Positions 52,894 to 64,000 of a DNA stretch of 64,000 nt are shown here, one piece after another (position 1 is the first letter of the stretch; every line of letters begins with the position of its first letter). This DNA is from Cupriavidus sp. WGlv3 (GTDB lineage Bacteria > Pseudomonadota > Gammaproteobacteria > Burkholderiales > Burkholderiaceae), in assembly GCF_023952475.1 (NCBI RefSeq), contig NZ_JALHRX010000012.1, positions 1 to 64,000 on the forward strand. The letters are read 5' to 3'. Made by a program: the position numbers and the translations under genes. The notes under the pieces are model-generated. The model was not told where the DNA came from and made no database searches. It saw nothing but the letters and a program-made list of their open reading frames with translations.

Positions 52894-52944
52894 CGCGGCG
52901 GCAGCCAACTCCAGAGCCACCACAACCACCACAGCCACCCGGGC

Positions 52945-53484
52945 ATGGAAGGGTTTGACGGCCAGCTCGTTGCGCTGGCGCCGCGGCTGCGGCGCCATGC
53001 GCGCGGCCTCACCGGCGACGCGGCGCTGGCCGACGACCTGGTGCAGGACACGCTCGAGCGCGCGCTGCGCTACCGCTGGCGCTTCCGCCTGCGCCCCGGC
53101 GCGTGGTGGGGCGACGGCGCCGATGGCCTGCTGCCGTGGTTGCTGACGCTGATGCACCGCCTGCGCCTGAACGCTTTGCGCCGCAAGGACCTGGTGGTGG
53201 CCACCGACACCCTGCCCGAGGTCAGCGGCCCCGCCGAAGACCCGGGCCTGCGCCGCGACCTGTCGCAGGCGCTGGCACAGCTGCCCGAGCCGCAGCGCGC
53301 GGTGCTGCTGCTGGTCAGCCTGGAACAATTGACCTACGCCGAGGCCGCACGCGTGCTGGACATCCCTCAAGGCACGGTGATGTCACGGCTGGCGCGGGCA
53401 CGCGAACAAATGCGGCGGCTGCTCGACGGCGCGGCGCCGAACCGAACTGCCACGGCCGCCAATGCGCTGCAACGGGTGAAATGA
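52945..53484 (+). CDS. ECF-type RNA polymerase sigma factor
   Basis: The 179-residue protein has sigma region 2 (ALADDLVQDTLERAL) and region 4 (LTYAEAARVLDIPQGTVMSRLARARE), the two-domain form of ECF sigma factors. The start ATG 52945 has a poor ribosome site, so it is less certain. Its stop overlaps the next start, coupling it to its presumed anti-sigma. Adjacent msrPQ and the lipoprotein are likely targets. Confidence 0.9.
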   Translation: MEGFDGQLVALAPRLRRHARGLTGDAALADDLVQDTLERALRYRWRFRLRPGAWWGDGADGLLPWLLTLMHRLRLNALRRKDLVVATDTLPEVSGPAEDPGLRRDLSQALAQLPEPQRAVLLLVSLEQLTYAEAARVLDIPQGTVMSRLARAREQMRRLLDGAAPNRTATAANALQRVK

Positions 53485-54344
53485 TGGCGGGCATCCACGA
53501 AGCCGATCTCCACGCCTATGCCGATGGCCAGCTGGCCGGCGCGCGCCGCGCCGCCGTCGAGGCCTACCTGGCGCAGCACCCGGACGCGGCGGCACAGGTG
53601 GCCGCCTGGCGCCGGCAGGCCGAGGCGCTGCACCGCGCGCTCGACCCCGTACTCAATGAACCGGTGCCCCTGGCGGCCTTGCCGCCGGGTTTGCACGGCG
53701 ACCAGGGACGCAACCGCGGCCGCGACGGCCGGCGCGATGGCGCCCGGCCCTGGACGCGCTGGACCATGGCGATGGCGGCCACCTGCGCGTCGCTCGCGCT
53801 GCTGGCCGTCGGCGGTACGCTGGGCTGGCTGGCGCATGGCCGCCTTGGCGGCAGCACGCTGGTGCTCGCGCCCGGCGAGCGCTTTGCGCGCGAGGCGCTC
53901 GCCACGCACGCGGTCTACGCCCCGGAGATGCGCCACCCGGTGGAAGTCGCGGCAACCGATGAGGCCCACCTGGTCGCCTGGCTGTCCCGGCGCCTGGGCA
54001 CGGCGCTGCAAGTGCCCGACCTGCGCGCGCAGGGCTTTCACCTGATTGGCGGCCGGCTGGGCGTGGCCGAGGGCGGCCCGTCGGCCATCCTGATGTATGA
54101 AGCCGATGACGGCACGCGCCTGTCGCTGCAGCTGCGGCGGATGGCGCAGGGCACCCCCGATACCGGCTTCCGCGTCGAGCGCATGCCCGGCGAGGGCGCG
54201 CGCCGGCGGGCACCGGGCCGCGACCCGATGATGGCGTTCTACTGGGTCGACCGCGATCTGGGCTTTGCGCTGGCGGGGCCCCTGGAACGCGCGCGGCTGC
54301 TGACGCTGGCGCAGGTGGTGTACCAGCAATACCAGGGCGGATAA
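53481..54344 (+). CDS. Anti-sigma factor, membrane anchored
   Basis: The 287-residue protein has a short N-terminal domain like zinc-less anti-sigma domains ([38 protein letters not shown]). One membrane helix follows near residues 95-117 ([23 protein letters not shown]), then a periplasmic domain. This layout matches RskA-type anti-sigma factors that hold their sigma factor at the membrane. No HxxxCxxC motif is seen. The ATG overlaps the sigma stop codon; ATG 53484 is a near alternative. Confidence 0.85.
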   Translation: MMAGIHEADLHAYADGQLAGARRAAVEAYLAQHPDAAAQVAAWRRQAEALHRALDPVLNEPVPLAALPPGLHGDQGRNRGRDGRRDGARPWTRWTMAMAATCASLALLAVGGTLGWLAHGRLGGSTLVLAPGERFAREALATHAVYAPEMRHPVEVAATDEAHLVAWLSRRLGTALQVPDLRAQGFHLIGGRLGVAEGGPSAILMYEADDGTRLSLQLRRMAQGTPDTGFRVERMPGEGARRRAPGRDPMMAFYWVDRDLGFALAGPLERARLLTLAQVVYQQYQGG

Positions 54345-54513
54345 CGCACCCGCGCCGCGCTTGCGGCACATGCCAGGCGCAGGCCTGCGTCATTTCGACG
54401 CCATCACAAAAAACTGTCAGGACTGGCCCGCACTCCACGACCAAGCCCGGAGTCCAACCCTGCAAGCACGCCGCGCCGCCGGCGCCGGCACCACCAGGCA
54501 ATCGAGGAAAACC

Positions 54514-55514
<1,001 letters not shown>

Positions 55515-55515
<1 letters not shown>

Positions 55516-56213
55516 TGCAAGGCGAGCGCATGGCAACCTCTTCCCCCACCGCCGCGGCCGCCGTGCGCAAGCCGGCGGGCCTGGCAACGCTGTCGCCGCA
55601 GCGGGTGCGCGCGCTCAAGCTGGCGCTGTGGCTGCTGGCGCTGCTGCCGTTCGTGCGGCTGCTGTACCTGGGCGCGACCGAACAGTACGGCGCCAACCCG
55701 CTCGAATTCGTCACGCGTTCGACCGGCACCTGGACCCTGGTGATGCTGTGCCTGACGCTGGCCATCACGCCGCTGCGCCGCCTCACCGGCTGGAACTGGC
55801 TGATCCGGATGCGCCGCATGCTGGGCCTGTTCGCGTTCTTCTACGGCCTGCAGCACTTCCTGCTATGGATCGGCGTGGACCGCGGCTTTGATCTGGCCTA
55901 CATGATCAAGGACGTGTACAAGCGGCCCTTCATCACGGTCGGCTTTACCGCCTTCATGCTGATGGTGCCGCTGGCGCTGACCTCGACCAACGGCATGGTG
56001 CGCCGCCTCGGCGGCAAGCGCTGGCAGGCGCTGCACCGGCTGGTCTATGCCATCGCCGTGCTGGCCATCTTGCACTACTGGTGGCACAAGGCCGGCAAGA
56101 ACGACTTCGGCGAGGTCTCGATCTACGCCGCGGTGGTGTTCGTGCTGCTGGGGATGCGGGTATGGTGGCGGCTGCGCAAACCAGCCGCGGGGACGCGCCA
56201 GCCCGCCGCGTAA
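55515..56213 (+). CDS. msrQ: Haem-binding membrane subunit MsrQ
   Basis: MsrQ feeds electrons to MsrP from the quinone pool or a flavin reductase. The 232-residue protein has six hydrophobic helices with haem-type histidines, in GLQHFLLWIGVDRG and ALHRLVYAIAVLAILHYWW. ATG 55515 overlaps the msrP stop (TGATG); the alternative ATG 55530 would give 227 residues. It is convergent with lysA after 27 bases. Confidence 0.93.
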
Positions 56214-56240
56214 GCAGCGGCGGGCCGGGCCTGTGGTGAC

Positions 56241-57500
<1,260 letters not shown>

Positions 57501-57502
57501 GG

Positions 57503-57724
57503 TTATCGGGTGGTGGGGGCGGCGGGAGACGATGCCGGTGCGGGCGCGGCCGGTGCAGGCTGCACGGCATCGGCACGGCCCAGGCCCGGATCCGGCACGG
57601 TCGGCGGGGCTGGCTCGGCCGGCACCCGGGGCAGGGTCAGCGGCCCGCGGATACCGCATCCGCCCAGCAGGGGCATCGCAAGGGCGGCGGCAAACGCCGA
57701 TACAATCGCAACACGACGCAGCAT
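57503..57724 (-). CDS. lptM: LptM-type small lipoprotein (YifL)
   Basis: The 73-residue protein has a lipoprotein signal with Cys23 (LLGGC) followed by GIRGPLTLP, the LptM family motif, and a Pro/Ala-rich tail. In E. coli LptM helps LptD assembly at the outer membrane. Position next to lysA and opposite cyaY is the common gene order. The next start is 2 bases downstream, indicating coupling to lysA. Confidence 0.88.
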   Translation of the reverse strand: MLRRVAIVSAFAAALAMPLLGGCGIRGPLTLPRVPAEPAPPTVPDPGLGRADAVQPAPAAPAPASSPAAPTTR

Positions 57725-57869
57725 CGGGTCGTCCTTTTGGCTTGTTGGCAAGGCGTTGGATGGCCCGGCGCGATGGCCAGTCATCCGTAGGATTCTTAAC
57801 AAAAAAAGCCGTTCGCGCCACGTACGCCCGGTCCGGGCAGCGGCGGCAACGGCGGTCTCGGAGTTTAGC

Positions 57870-58205
57870 ATGCCCCCCTTGAGCGAAAGCGAGTTCCTGG
57901 CCCTGGCCACGCGCGAGCTGGACCGCATCGAAGCCGCGGTCGAGGCGGCCGCCGACGCAGCCGATGCCGACATTGAAATCAGCCGCACCGGCAATGTGAT
58001 GGAACTGGAATTCGAGAACGGTTCCAAGATCATCATCAACAGCCAGGCGCCGATGCAGGAACTGTGGGTGGCTGCACGCGCGGGCGGTTTCCACTTCCGC
58101 CGCGAGGGCGAGCGCTGGGTCGATACGCGCAACGGCAGCGAACTGTACGCGGCGCTGTCGGGCTATGTCAGCGAGCAGGCGGGCGCCAGCCTCAGTCTGA
58201 CCTGA
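57870..58205 (+). CDS. cyaY: Iron-sulfur cluster assembly protein CyaY (frataxin)
   Basis: CyaY is the bacterial frataxin, an iron-binding regulator of the IscS desulfurase. The 111-residue protein has LSESEFLALATRELDRIEAAVE and the acidic stretch DAADADIEISRTGNVMELEFENGSKIIIN, followed by QAPMQELWVAA and GFHFRREGERWVD. ATG 57870 is 6 bases after GGAG. It is divergent from lptM. Confidence 0.96.
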   Translation: MPPLSESEFLALATRELDRIEAAVEAAADAADADIEISRTGNVMELEFENGSKIIINSQAPMQELWVAARAGGFHFRREGERWVDTRNGSELYAALSGYVSEQAGASLSLT

Positions 58206-58243
58206 CGTCGGCATCCCTGGGCGCGCCCCCGAGCGCAAAAGGA

Positions 58244-58267
58244 AAAGCCGGCCTTGCGGCCGGCTTT
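58244..58267. terminator. Bidirectional terminator cyaY / mrcA
   Basis: AAAGCCGGCC (58244-58253) pairs with GGCCGGCTTT (58258-58267), TTGC loop. The left A-rich flank is a T-run for the minus strand. It separates convergent cyaY and mrcA. Confidence 0.85.
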
Positions 58268-58287
58268 GTGCTGTCTGGCGAGCGCGC

Positions 58288-60663
58288 TCAGGCGCCGCCG
58301 AACATTTCCAGGATCTTGCGTTTCTCGCTCTCGGTATCGACCGACGGGGTGGTGGATTCCTCCGGCTTGCCCGGCCACGGATCGCCCAGGCCCACCGACG
58401 CCACGCCGGCGCCGCCGGCGTTCTCTTCGAAGGTCCAGTCGCCGCCCACCATCAGCACGCCCTCGGGTGCGGGCCGTTCCGGAGATTCCGGCACGCCCTT
58501 GAGCGCCTTGCTCATGTAGCCGACCCAGATCGGCAGCGCCAGGCCGCCGCCGGTCTCGCGCACGCCCAGGCTCTTGGGCTGGTCATAGCCCATCCAGGCG
58601 ATCGCCACCAGGTTGGGCGTGTAGCCGGCGAACCAGGCATCGACCGCGTCGTTGGTGGTGCCGGTCTTGCCAGCCAGGTCGTTGCGGCCCAGGCGCTGCT
58701 TGGCGCTGTTGGCGGTGCCGTAGCGGACCACGTCGCGCAGCATGGTGTCGGCGATAAAGGCGGTGCGGGCGTCGAGCACGCGCACGGCGTCGGTGCCGGC
58801 GCGTTGCGGACGGGTTTCAGAGATCACGTTGCCGCGCGCGTCGACCACCTTCTGGATCAGGTAGGGGTTGACGCGGTAGCCGCCGTTTGCAAATACCGAG
58901 TAGGCACCGGCCATCTGCAGCGGCGTCACCGCGCCGGAGCCCAGCGCCATCGGCAGGTAAGCGGGGTGCTTGTCGGCCTCGAAGCCGAAGCGGGTGATGT
59001 AGTCCTGCGCGTACTGCGTGCCGATCGCACGCAGGATCCGCACCGAGACCAGGTTCTTGGACTTGGCCAGCGCGCGGCGCATGGTCATCGGGCCCTCGAA
59101 GCGGCCGTCGTAGTTCTTGGGTTCCCACACCTGGCCGCCGGTATCGGGGCCGATCGTCAGCGGCGCGTCATTGATCACCGTGGCCGGTGAGAAGCCCTTT
59201 TCCAGCGCAGCCGAGTAGATGAAAGGCTTGAAGCTGGACCCCGGTTGACGCCAGGCCTGGGTCACGCGGTTGAACTTGTTGCGGTTGAAGTCGAAGCCGC
59301 CCACCATCGAGCGGATCTCGCCATCCTGCGGGTTGATCGACACGAACGCCGCCGCCACTTCCGGCAGCTGCGTCACCGACCAGTTGTTTTTCTCGTCTTG
59401 CGTCACGCGGATCACCGCGCCGGGGCGCATCTTCATCTTGGGCTGCGCGTTGGCCGACAGCGACGGCGAGATAAAGCGCAGCGCCGTGCCTTCGATGGTC
59501 GCCACTTCGCCGGACAGCAGCGTTGCCTTGACCTGCTTGGACGACACGCTGGTGACCACCGCCGAGCGCAGGTCGCCGCTGCCCGGGTGCTCGACCAGCG
59601 CATCGTCGATGGCCTGCTCGCGCTCGGCCGGGTCGGAAGGCAGGTCGATGAAGGCCTCGGGGCCGCGGTAGCCGTGCTTGCGCTCGTAGTTCATGATGCC
59701 GGTGCGCACGGCTTCGTAGGCGGCGTCCTGGTCGGTCTTGGTCAGCGTGGTGTAGACCGTCAGGCCGCGCGTGTAGGTTTCCTCGCGGTACTGCGCGTAC
59801 ATCAGCTGGCGCACGATCTCGGCGACGTATTCGGCGTGCGTGGAGAACTCGTTGCCTTCGGTGCGCACCTTCAGCTCCCCTTGCACGGCCTCGTCGTACT
59901 GCTCGGGCGTGATGTAGCGCAGGTCGCGCATGCGCTGCAGGATGTATTCCTGGCGCACCTTGGCGCGGCGCGGGTTGACCACCGGGTTGTACGCCGACGG
60001 CGCCTTCGGCAGCCCGGCGAGCATCGCCGCCTCGGCCGGCGTCACATCGCGCACCGACTTGCCGAAGTACACGCGCGCGGCGCTGTCGAAACCGTAGGCG
60101 CGCTGGCCCAGGTAGATCTGGTTCATGTACAGCTCGAGGATCTGGTCCTTGCTCAGGTTGGCCTCGATCTTGTACGCCAGCAGCATCTCGTAGATCTTGC
60201 GGGTGTAGGTCTTCTCGCTGGACAGGAAGAAGTTGCGCGCCACCTGCATGGTGATGGTGGAGGCACCCTGCGACAGCCCGCCGCGCAGGTTGGCCAGGCC
60301 GGCACGCATCACGCCGACGAAGTCGACGCCGCCGTGCTCGTAGAAGCGGTCGTCCTCGATCGCCAGCACTGCCTTTTTCATCACGTCCGGGATTTCGGCG
60401 ATAGGCACGAAGTTGCGCCGCTCCTCGCCGAATTCACCGATCAGCACATTGTCCGCGGTGTAGATCCGCAGCGGAATCTTGGGCCGGTAGTCGGTGATGG
60501 TGTCCAGCGACGGCAGGTTGGGCGCGGCCACCAGCAGCGCGTAGCCAAGCAGCAGCGCAATCACGACGGCACCGGCGACAACCAGTCCGACCGCCCAGAA
60601 CATGAGCCGCGTCCAGATCGAACGACGGGCAGGGTGGGGCGGCTTGTGTTGTGCTGTGGCCAT
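58288..60663 (-). CDS. mrcA: Penicillin-binding protein 1A
   Basis: PBP1A is a bifunctional peptidoglycan glycosyltransferase and transpeptidase. The 791-residue protein has a membrane anchor near 22-47, the GT51 motif EDDRFYEHGG with catalytic Glu103, and QGASTITMQVARNF. The transpeptidase has SFKP (in QPGSSFKPFIY), SKN, and KTGTTN motifs. The minus-strand start ATG 60663 has a weak ribosome site. Its -10 box TATAAT is perfect at 60699-60694. Divergent pilM is the usual neighbour in betaproteobacteria and gammaproteobacteria. Confidence 0.97.
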   Translation of the reverse strand: MATAQHKPPHPARRSIWTRLMFWAVGLVVAGAVVIALLLGYALLVAAPNLPSLDTITDYRPKIPLRIYTADNVLIGEFGEERRNFVPIAEIPDVMKKAVLAIEDDRFYEHGGVDFVGVMRAGLANLRGGLSQGASTITMQVARNFFLSSEKTYTRKIYEMLLAYKIEANLSKDQILELYMNQIYLGQRAYGFDSAARVYFGKSVRDVTPAEAAMLAGLPKAPSAYNPVVNPRRAKVRQEYILQRMRDLRYITPEQYDEAVQGELKVRTEGNEFSTHAEYVAEIVRQLMYAQYREETYTRGLTVYTTLTKTDQDAAYEAVRTGIMNYERKHGYRGPEAFIDLPSDPAEREQAIDDALVEHPGSGDLRSAVVTSVSSKQVKATLLSGEVATIEGTALRFISPSLSANAQPKMKMRPGAVIRVTQDEKNNWSVTQLPEVAAAFVSINPQDGEIRSMVGGFDFNRNKFNRVTQAWRQPGSSFKPFIYSAALEKGFSPATVINDAPLTIGPDTGGQVWEPKNYDGRFEGPMTMRRALAKSKNLVSVRILRAIGTQYAQDYITRFGFEADKHPAYLPMALGSGAVTPLQMAGAYSVFANGGYRVNPYLIQKVVDARGNVISETRPQRAGTDAVRVLDARTAFIADTMLRDVVRYGTANSAKQRLGRNDLAGKTGTTNDAVDAWFAGYTPNLVAIAWMGYDQPKSLGVRETGGGLALPIWVGYMSKALKGVPESPERPAPEGVLMVGGDWTFEENAGGAGVASVGLGDPWPGKPEESTTPSVDTESEKRKILEMFGGA

Positions 60664-61048
60664 AAGGGAAATACCTAGTCAGGGGTGCCCGCGATTATAT
60701 CTTCCGGCATCGGCCCGCCCGGGCGCACAGTGGCGGGGGCGCCGCTATCGCGCTGTTACAAGATGTAAGGCCGCGGATGCCGGCGCGCAGGGCGACGTTG
60801 GCGGTGACTACGGGGGGAAGCGCGCGGCACAGGCAGGCATGGAAGGGAACCCGACGACCGTGGGGTTTTGGCAACGGATTGATGAGGGCCTTCTCAAAAA
60901 CAAGTTTGGCCCAGTTCGGCACGTTGCCACCGATGCTGGATTTTGTGAGAATCGGCCAACATAAAAAGCAGACGTTTCATTCAAGAAACTAGGCTCGCCC
61001 GATTAGAGCGTTCACGCCAGGGGCGAGTTCAAAAGTCAGGGGGTCACC
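60664..61048. promoter_or_regulatory. mrcA-pilM divergent promoter region
   Basis: On the minus strand TATAAT occupies 60699-60694, with no good -35. On the plus strand TTGCCA (60924-60929) and GAGAAT (60947-60952) are 17 bases apart, a plausible pilM promoter starting near 60959. No gene is seen in the 385 bases. Confidence 0.5.
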
Positions 61049-62134
61049 TTGCGTCGGGGCATTTTGTCGGGGCTTCTGCGCCGGACTACGGTCGGCGTGG
61101 ATATCGGGTCGTCCAGTGTCAAGGTAGTCGAGCTCTCGGTGGGGGGCAGCAGGCAAGACTACCGGCTGGAAAAATGCGCCAGCGAACTGCTGGACCGCAA
61201 TGCCGTTGCCGATGGCAACGTCATCAACATCGAGGCAGTCGGGATCGCGCTCAGGCGTGCGCTCGGCAAGGCCGGCATCCGCTCCAAGGACGTGGTGCTG
61301 GGCGTTCCCTCCATGCTGACCGAATCGCAGACGGTCAGCCTGCCGGACAACCTGTCCGAAGACGAACTCTATTCCCAGGTCGAATCCGAGGCGCATCGGC
61401 TCTATCCCCCGTCGCAGGCGGTCAACTTCGATTTCGCCGTGATCGGTCCCAGCGAGACCGAGGGCGGCATCGGCGTGCGCGTCACCGCGGCGAACAGCGA
61501 TCGCGTGCAGGAGCGCGTGACCGCGGCTGAAATGGCCGGCCTCAAGCCCCAGGTGATGGATGTCGAGGAATACGCGGTGCAGCGCTCGATCGTGCAGATG
61601 CTGGGCGTACCGCAGGAGATGTCCGAAGCCGACGCGCGCGCGCTGCCGGTGGTCGCGGTGGTCCACCTGGGCGGCAGCCGCTCCAAGGCCATCTTCTACC
61701 AGGGCTGGAAAGAACTCTATGAGCAGCCGCTGAACAGCTACGGCGACCAGCTCACGCAAAGCGCGGCGCGCATGTTCACGCTCGACGCGCTCAAGGCCGA
61801 GATCAAGAAGCGCAAGAACACGCTGCCCGAGGCCTGGCGCGCGCAGTTGCTCAAGCCGTCGCTCGATGCCCTGGCCATGGAGGTGCAGTCCGCGATCGGC
61901 AACTTCATCGCCAGTTCCAGCCTCGGCCGGGTCGACGAGATTCTGCTGTCCGGCGGGCACGCATCGCTGTTCGGCGTGCAGGCAGCGATCCAGCACCAGA
62001 CCAAGATCACCACCACGCTGGCGAATCCGTTCGCCAACATGGCGACCAACGCCAAGGTCAATGAGCGCTACCTGCAGCGCGACCTGCCGGCGTATATCGT
62101 CAGTGTCGGCCTGGCCCTGCGCGGCCTGCAATAA
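61049..62134 (+). CDS. pilM: Type IV pilus assembly protein PilM
   Basis: PilM is an actin-like cytoplasmic ATP-binding protein that couples the PilNOP inner-membrane complex to the pilus motor. The 361-residue protein has VGVDIGSSSVKVVEL at the start, the ATPase-fold LPVVAVVHLGGSRSKAIF and the ILLSGGHASLFGVQAAI segments. The start is TTG 61049, 5 bases after AGGGGG; the nearest internal ATG would lose the conserved N-terminus. First of pilMNOP. Confidence 0.94.
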   Translation: MRRGILSGLLRRTTVGVDIGSSSVKVVELSVGGSRQDYRLEKCASELLDRNAVADGNVINIEAVGIALRRALGKAGIRSKDVVLGVPSMLTESQTVSLPDNLSEDELYSQVESEAHRLYPPSQAVNFDFAVIGPSETEGGIGVRVTAANSDRVQERVTAAEMAGLKPQVMDVEEYAVQRSIVQMLGVPQEMSEADARALPVVAVVHLGGSRSKAIFYQGWKELYEQPLNSYGDQLTQSAARMFTLDALKAEIKKRKNTLPEAWRAQLLKPSLDALAMEVQSAIGNFIASSSLGRVDEILLSGGHASLFGVQAAIQHQTKITTTLANPFANMATNAKVNERYLQRDLPAYIVSVGLALRGLQ

Positions 62135-62151
62135 CGTACCGGAGGCAAGAG

Positions 62152-62817
62152 ATGTCAACGAACACACTGCCTTCGGTCAACCTGCTGCCCTACCACGAAG
62201 CCCGCAAGGCGGCGCGGCGCAAGAAGGTCTACACCATGCTGGGTGCAGCGGCCGCCGCCGGCGCGGCCGTGGTGCTGCTGGGCGGCCTCTATATCGACGG
62301 GCGCATCGCGTCCGTGGTGGCACTCAACCAGGTGCTGAGCGCGGAAAACGCGAGGCTCGACGGCCAGATCCGCGAGGTCAACAGCCTGAAGAAGGACATT
62401 GACGCGCTGCTGCAGCGCCAGAAGGCCGTCGAAAGCCTGCAGACCGAGCGCAACCGCCCGGTGCAGCTGCTCGAGGAACTGGTGCGACAGGTGCCCGAAG
62501 GCGTCTACCTGACCAGCCTGAAGCAGGCCGGCGAGGCCTTCACCATCGCCGGTGTGGCGCAGTCCAACGAACGTATTTCGGAACTGCTGCGCAACCTGGG
62601 CGGAGTGGCCTGGCTCGACAAGGCCGAGCTGGTCGAGTCCAAGGCGGTCACCATGACCAACAACCTGCGCGAGCAGCGCCGGCTGTTCGATTTCTCGATG
62701 CGCTTTGCGTACCGCGCGCCCGAGGCCCCGGCCGACGGCAAGAAGGCTGCCGCGGGCGCTTCGGCGCCATCCGCCGCCCCCGCACCTGCACCCGCCCCCG
62801 CGGCCGGAAAGGCCTGA
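62152..62817 (+). CDS. pilN: Type IV pilus assembly protein PilN
   Basis: PilN has a short cytoplasmic N-terminus (SVNLLPYHEARK) that binds PilM, one membrane helix near residues 27-47, and a periplasmic coiled coil. The 221-residue protein ends in an Ala/Pro-rich stretch. ATG 62152 follows GGAGG. pilO starts 3 bases after its stop. Confidence 0.94.
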   Translation: MSTNTLPSVNLLPYHEARKAARRKKVYTMLGAAAAAGAAVVLLGGLYIDGRIASVVALNQVLSAENARLDGQIREVNSLKKDIDALLQRQKAVESLQTERNRPVQLLEELVRQVPEGVYLTSLKQAGEAFTIAGVAQSNERISELLRNLGGVAWLDKAELVESKAVTMTNNLREQRRLFDFSMRFAYRAPEAPADGKKAAAGASAPSAAPAPAPAPAAGKA

Positions 62818-62819
62818 CC

Positions 62820-63491
62820 ATGGCGCTCAATACCGAAATCAACCTGGCTGACCTGACCAGCCAGTTCCGCGGGCTCAACCTGAACGAGCCGGAGACTTGG
62901 CCGGCCGCGCCGCGCGTGCTGTTCGCGATCCTGGCCGCGGCGGTGGTGCTGCTGCTGGGCTGGCAGTTCTACTGGAGCGCAAAGTTCGACGAACTCGAGC
63001 GCCAGCGCCAGGAGCAGGAAAACCTGAAGCAGGCGTACCAGTCCAAGGTGGCGCAGGTGGCCAACCTCGAGGCGCTGCGCGAGCAGAAAAAACAGGTCGA
63101 GCAGCGCGTGGCGCTGCTGGAGCGGCAGCTGCCCAACAAGACGGAAATGGACGCGCTGCTGGCCGACGTCAACCATGCCGGCGTGGCGCGCGGGCTGCAA
63201 TTCGAGCTGTTCAAGCCGCAGGCGGCGGTGATCAAGCCCTACTTCGCCGAGATCCCGGTGAACCTGCGCGTGACCGGGCGCTATCACGAGGTGGCGCAGT
63301 TCAACGCGGATGTCGCGGCGCTGTCGCGGATCGTGTCGATGCAGAACCTGCAGCTTGCCAATACCAAGGATGGCGGGCTGTCGATGGAAGCGGTGGCGAT
63401 GGCCTACCGCGCGCTCGACGCCGAAGAACAGGCGGCGCAACGCAAGGCCGCCGCGGCTGCGGCCGCGGCCAAGGCAGGAGGCGCGAAATGA
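62820..63491 (+). CDS. pilO: Type IV pilus assembly protein PilO
   Basis: PilO pairs with PilN in the periplasm. The 223-residue protein has one membrane helix near residues 36-58, a coiled coil (about 60-105) and a ferredoxin-like fold, then an Ala-rich tail. It lacks enzymatic motifs, as expected. Its stop overlaps the pilP start by four bases (ATGA). Confidence 0.94.
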   Translation: MALNTEINLADLTSQFRGLNLNEPETWPAAPRVLFAILAAAVVLLLGWQFYWSAKFDELERQRQEQENLKQAYQSKVAQVANLEALREQKKQVEQRVALLERQLPNKTEMDALLADVNHAGVARGLQFELFKPQAAVIKPYFAEIPVNLRVTGRYHEVAQFNADVAALSRIVSMQNLQLANTKDGGLSMEAVAMAYRALDAEEQAAQRKAAAAAAAAKAGGAK

Positions 63492-64000
63492 GCCGCACCG
63501 TTCGAACCCGCGCCCTGGCATGGAGCGCGTCGCGGCGCACGCTCGCGGCGGCGCTGGCGCTCGGCCTGCTGGGCGCCTGCGGCGCCAGCGACGAGGACGC
63601 GCTGCGCCAGTGGATGGATACCACCCGCAGCGCCCGCGCCAAGCCGCCCGAGCCCGTGCCCGACGCCCGCCCCTACGTGCCGCGCGAATACGCCGCGGCC
63701 AGTGCGCCCGAGCCCTTCGCGCAGGCCAAGATCGGCGAACTGAACAAGACCCTGGCCGATTCGCCCGAAGCCGGCCGGCGCCGCGAGCCGCTGGAGGACT
63801 ATCCGCTCGAAAACTTCAAGATGCTAGGGATGATGAAGAAGCAGGGGGAAACCTTCGGCATCGTCCGTGTTGATAACAAGATCCACCATGTGAAGGTGGG
63901 TCAGTATCTCGGCCAGAGCTATGGCCGGGTGGTCCGCATCACCGATCAGGAGATCGTGCTGCGCGAATTGGTCCGGGAGGGGGTATCCGAGTGGAAAGAG
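63488..64000 (+). CDS. pilP: Type IV pilus lipoprotein PilP (partial, cut by window end)
   Basis: PilP is the lipoprotein that links PilNO to the PilQ secretin. The visible 171 codons start MSRTVRTRALAWSASRR, with a lipobox LLGAC (Cys31), a disordered Pro-rich stretch and then the beta-rich domain with HHVKVGQYLGQSYGRVVRITDQE. No stop codon falls before base 64000, so the gene continues outside the window, probably followed by pilQ. Typical PilP is 170-180 residues, so little is missing. Confidence 0.93.
   Translation, partial: MSRTVRTRALAWSASRRTLAAALALGLLGACGASDEDALRQWMDTTRSARAKPPEPVPDARPYVPREYAAASAPEPFAQAKIGELNKTLADSPEAGRRREPLEDYPLENFKMLGMMKKQGETFGIVRVDNKIHHVKVGQYLGQSYGRVVRITDQEIVLRELVREGVSEWKE

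Noticed and set aside
60911-60930. Possible sigma54 promoter before pilM (GGCCC...GGCAC, TTGCC)
   Set aside because: The GG and GC pairs are not at the required 10-base spacing in any register; the sigma70 reading fits better.

Overview
The window reads as a core-chromosome segment of a GC-rich betaproteobacterium of the Burkholderiales, most like Cupriavidus/Ralstonia. The evidence is the gene order and protein sequences: two tuf genes, infA inside the spc operon, the HemB metal-site type, system II cytochrome c biogenesis, and lptM-lysA opposite cyaY. The assignment rests on recognition, not on a database search.

Layout. (1) Positions 200-14620 hold a tRNA-Tyr/Gly/Thr - tuf - tRNA-Trp - secE - nusG - rplKAJL - rpoBC block. 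It starts at a near-consensus sigma70 promoter and ends at a strong terminator after rpoC. recQ follows. (2) The str operon rpsL-rpsG-fusA-tuf-rpsJ (16600-21950) ends at a bidirectional terminator just after rpsJ. The two tuf coding sequences appear identical. (3) Positions 21984-27161 hold a five-gene catabolic island between rpsJ and rplC, which are adjacent in many bacteria. It has a divergent AraC-family regulator, a dienelactone hydrolase-SnoaL fusion, a short-chain dehydrogenase, a styrene/indole monooxygenase (StyA-like) and a flavin reductase (StyB-like). The set closely resembles the iif type of indole oxidation cluster. (4) The S10, spc and alpha ribosomal operons (rplC to rplQ, 27465-41802) have internal promoters ahead of rplC, rplN and probably rpsD. 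(5) After a terminator come cutA-dsbD, convergent with corA-like and hemB on the minus strand. A probable small RNA lies between hemB and engB. (6) The cytochrome c4 - resB - ccsB block supplies c-type cytochrome and its maturation. (7) A lipoprotein - ECF sigma - anti-sigma - msrP - msrQ unit follows a sequence that looks like an ECF promoter; it is probably an envelope oxidative-stress regulon. (8) lysA and lptM (minus) lie opposite cyaY (plus), then mrcA (minus), then the type IV pilus operon pilMNOP. pilP is cut by the window end.

The most interesting parts are the indole-type island splitting the ribosomal superoperon, the unannotated C-rich hairpin RNA at about 46680-46797, the ECF-msrPQ unit, the 34-bp palindrome overlying the spc promoter, and the promoter-attenuator arrangement before rpsD. 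No insertion sequence, CRISPR array, rRNA or attachment site was seen.
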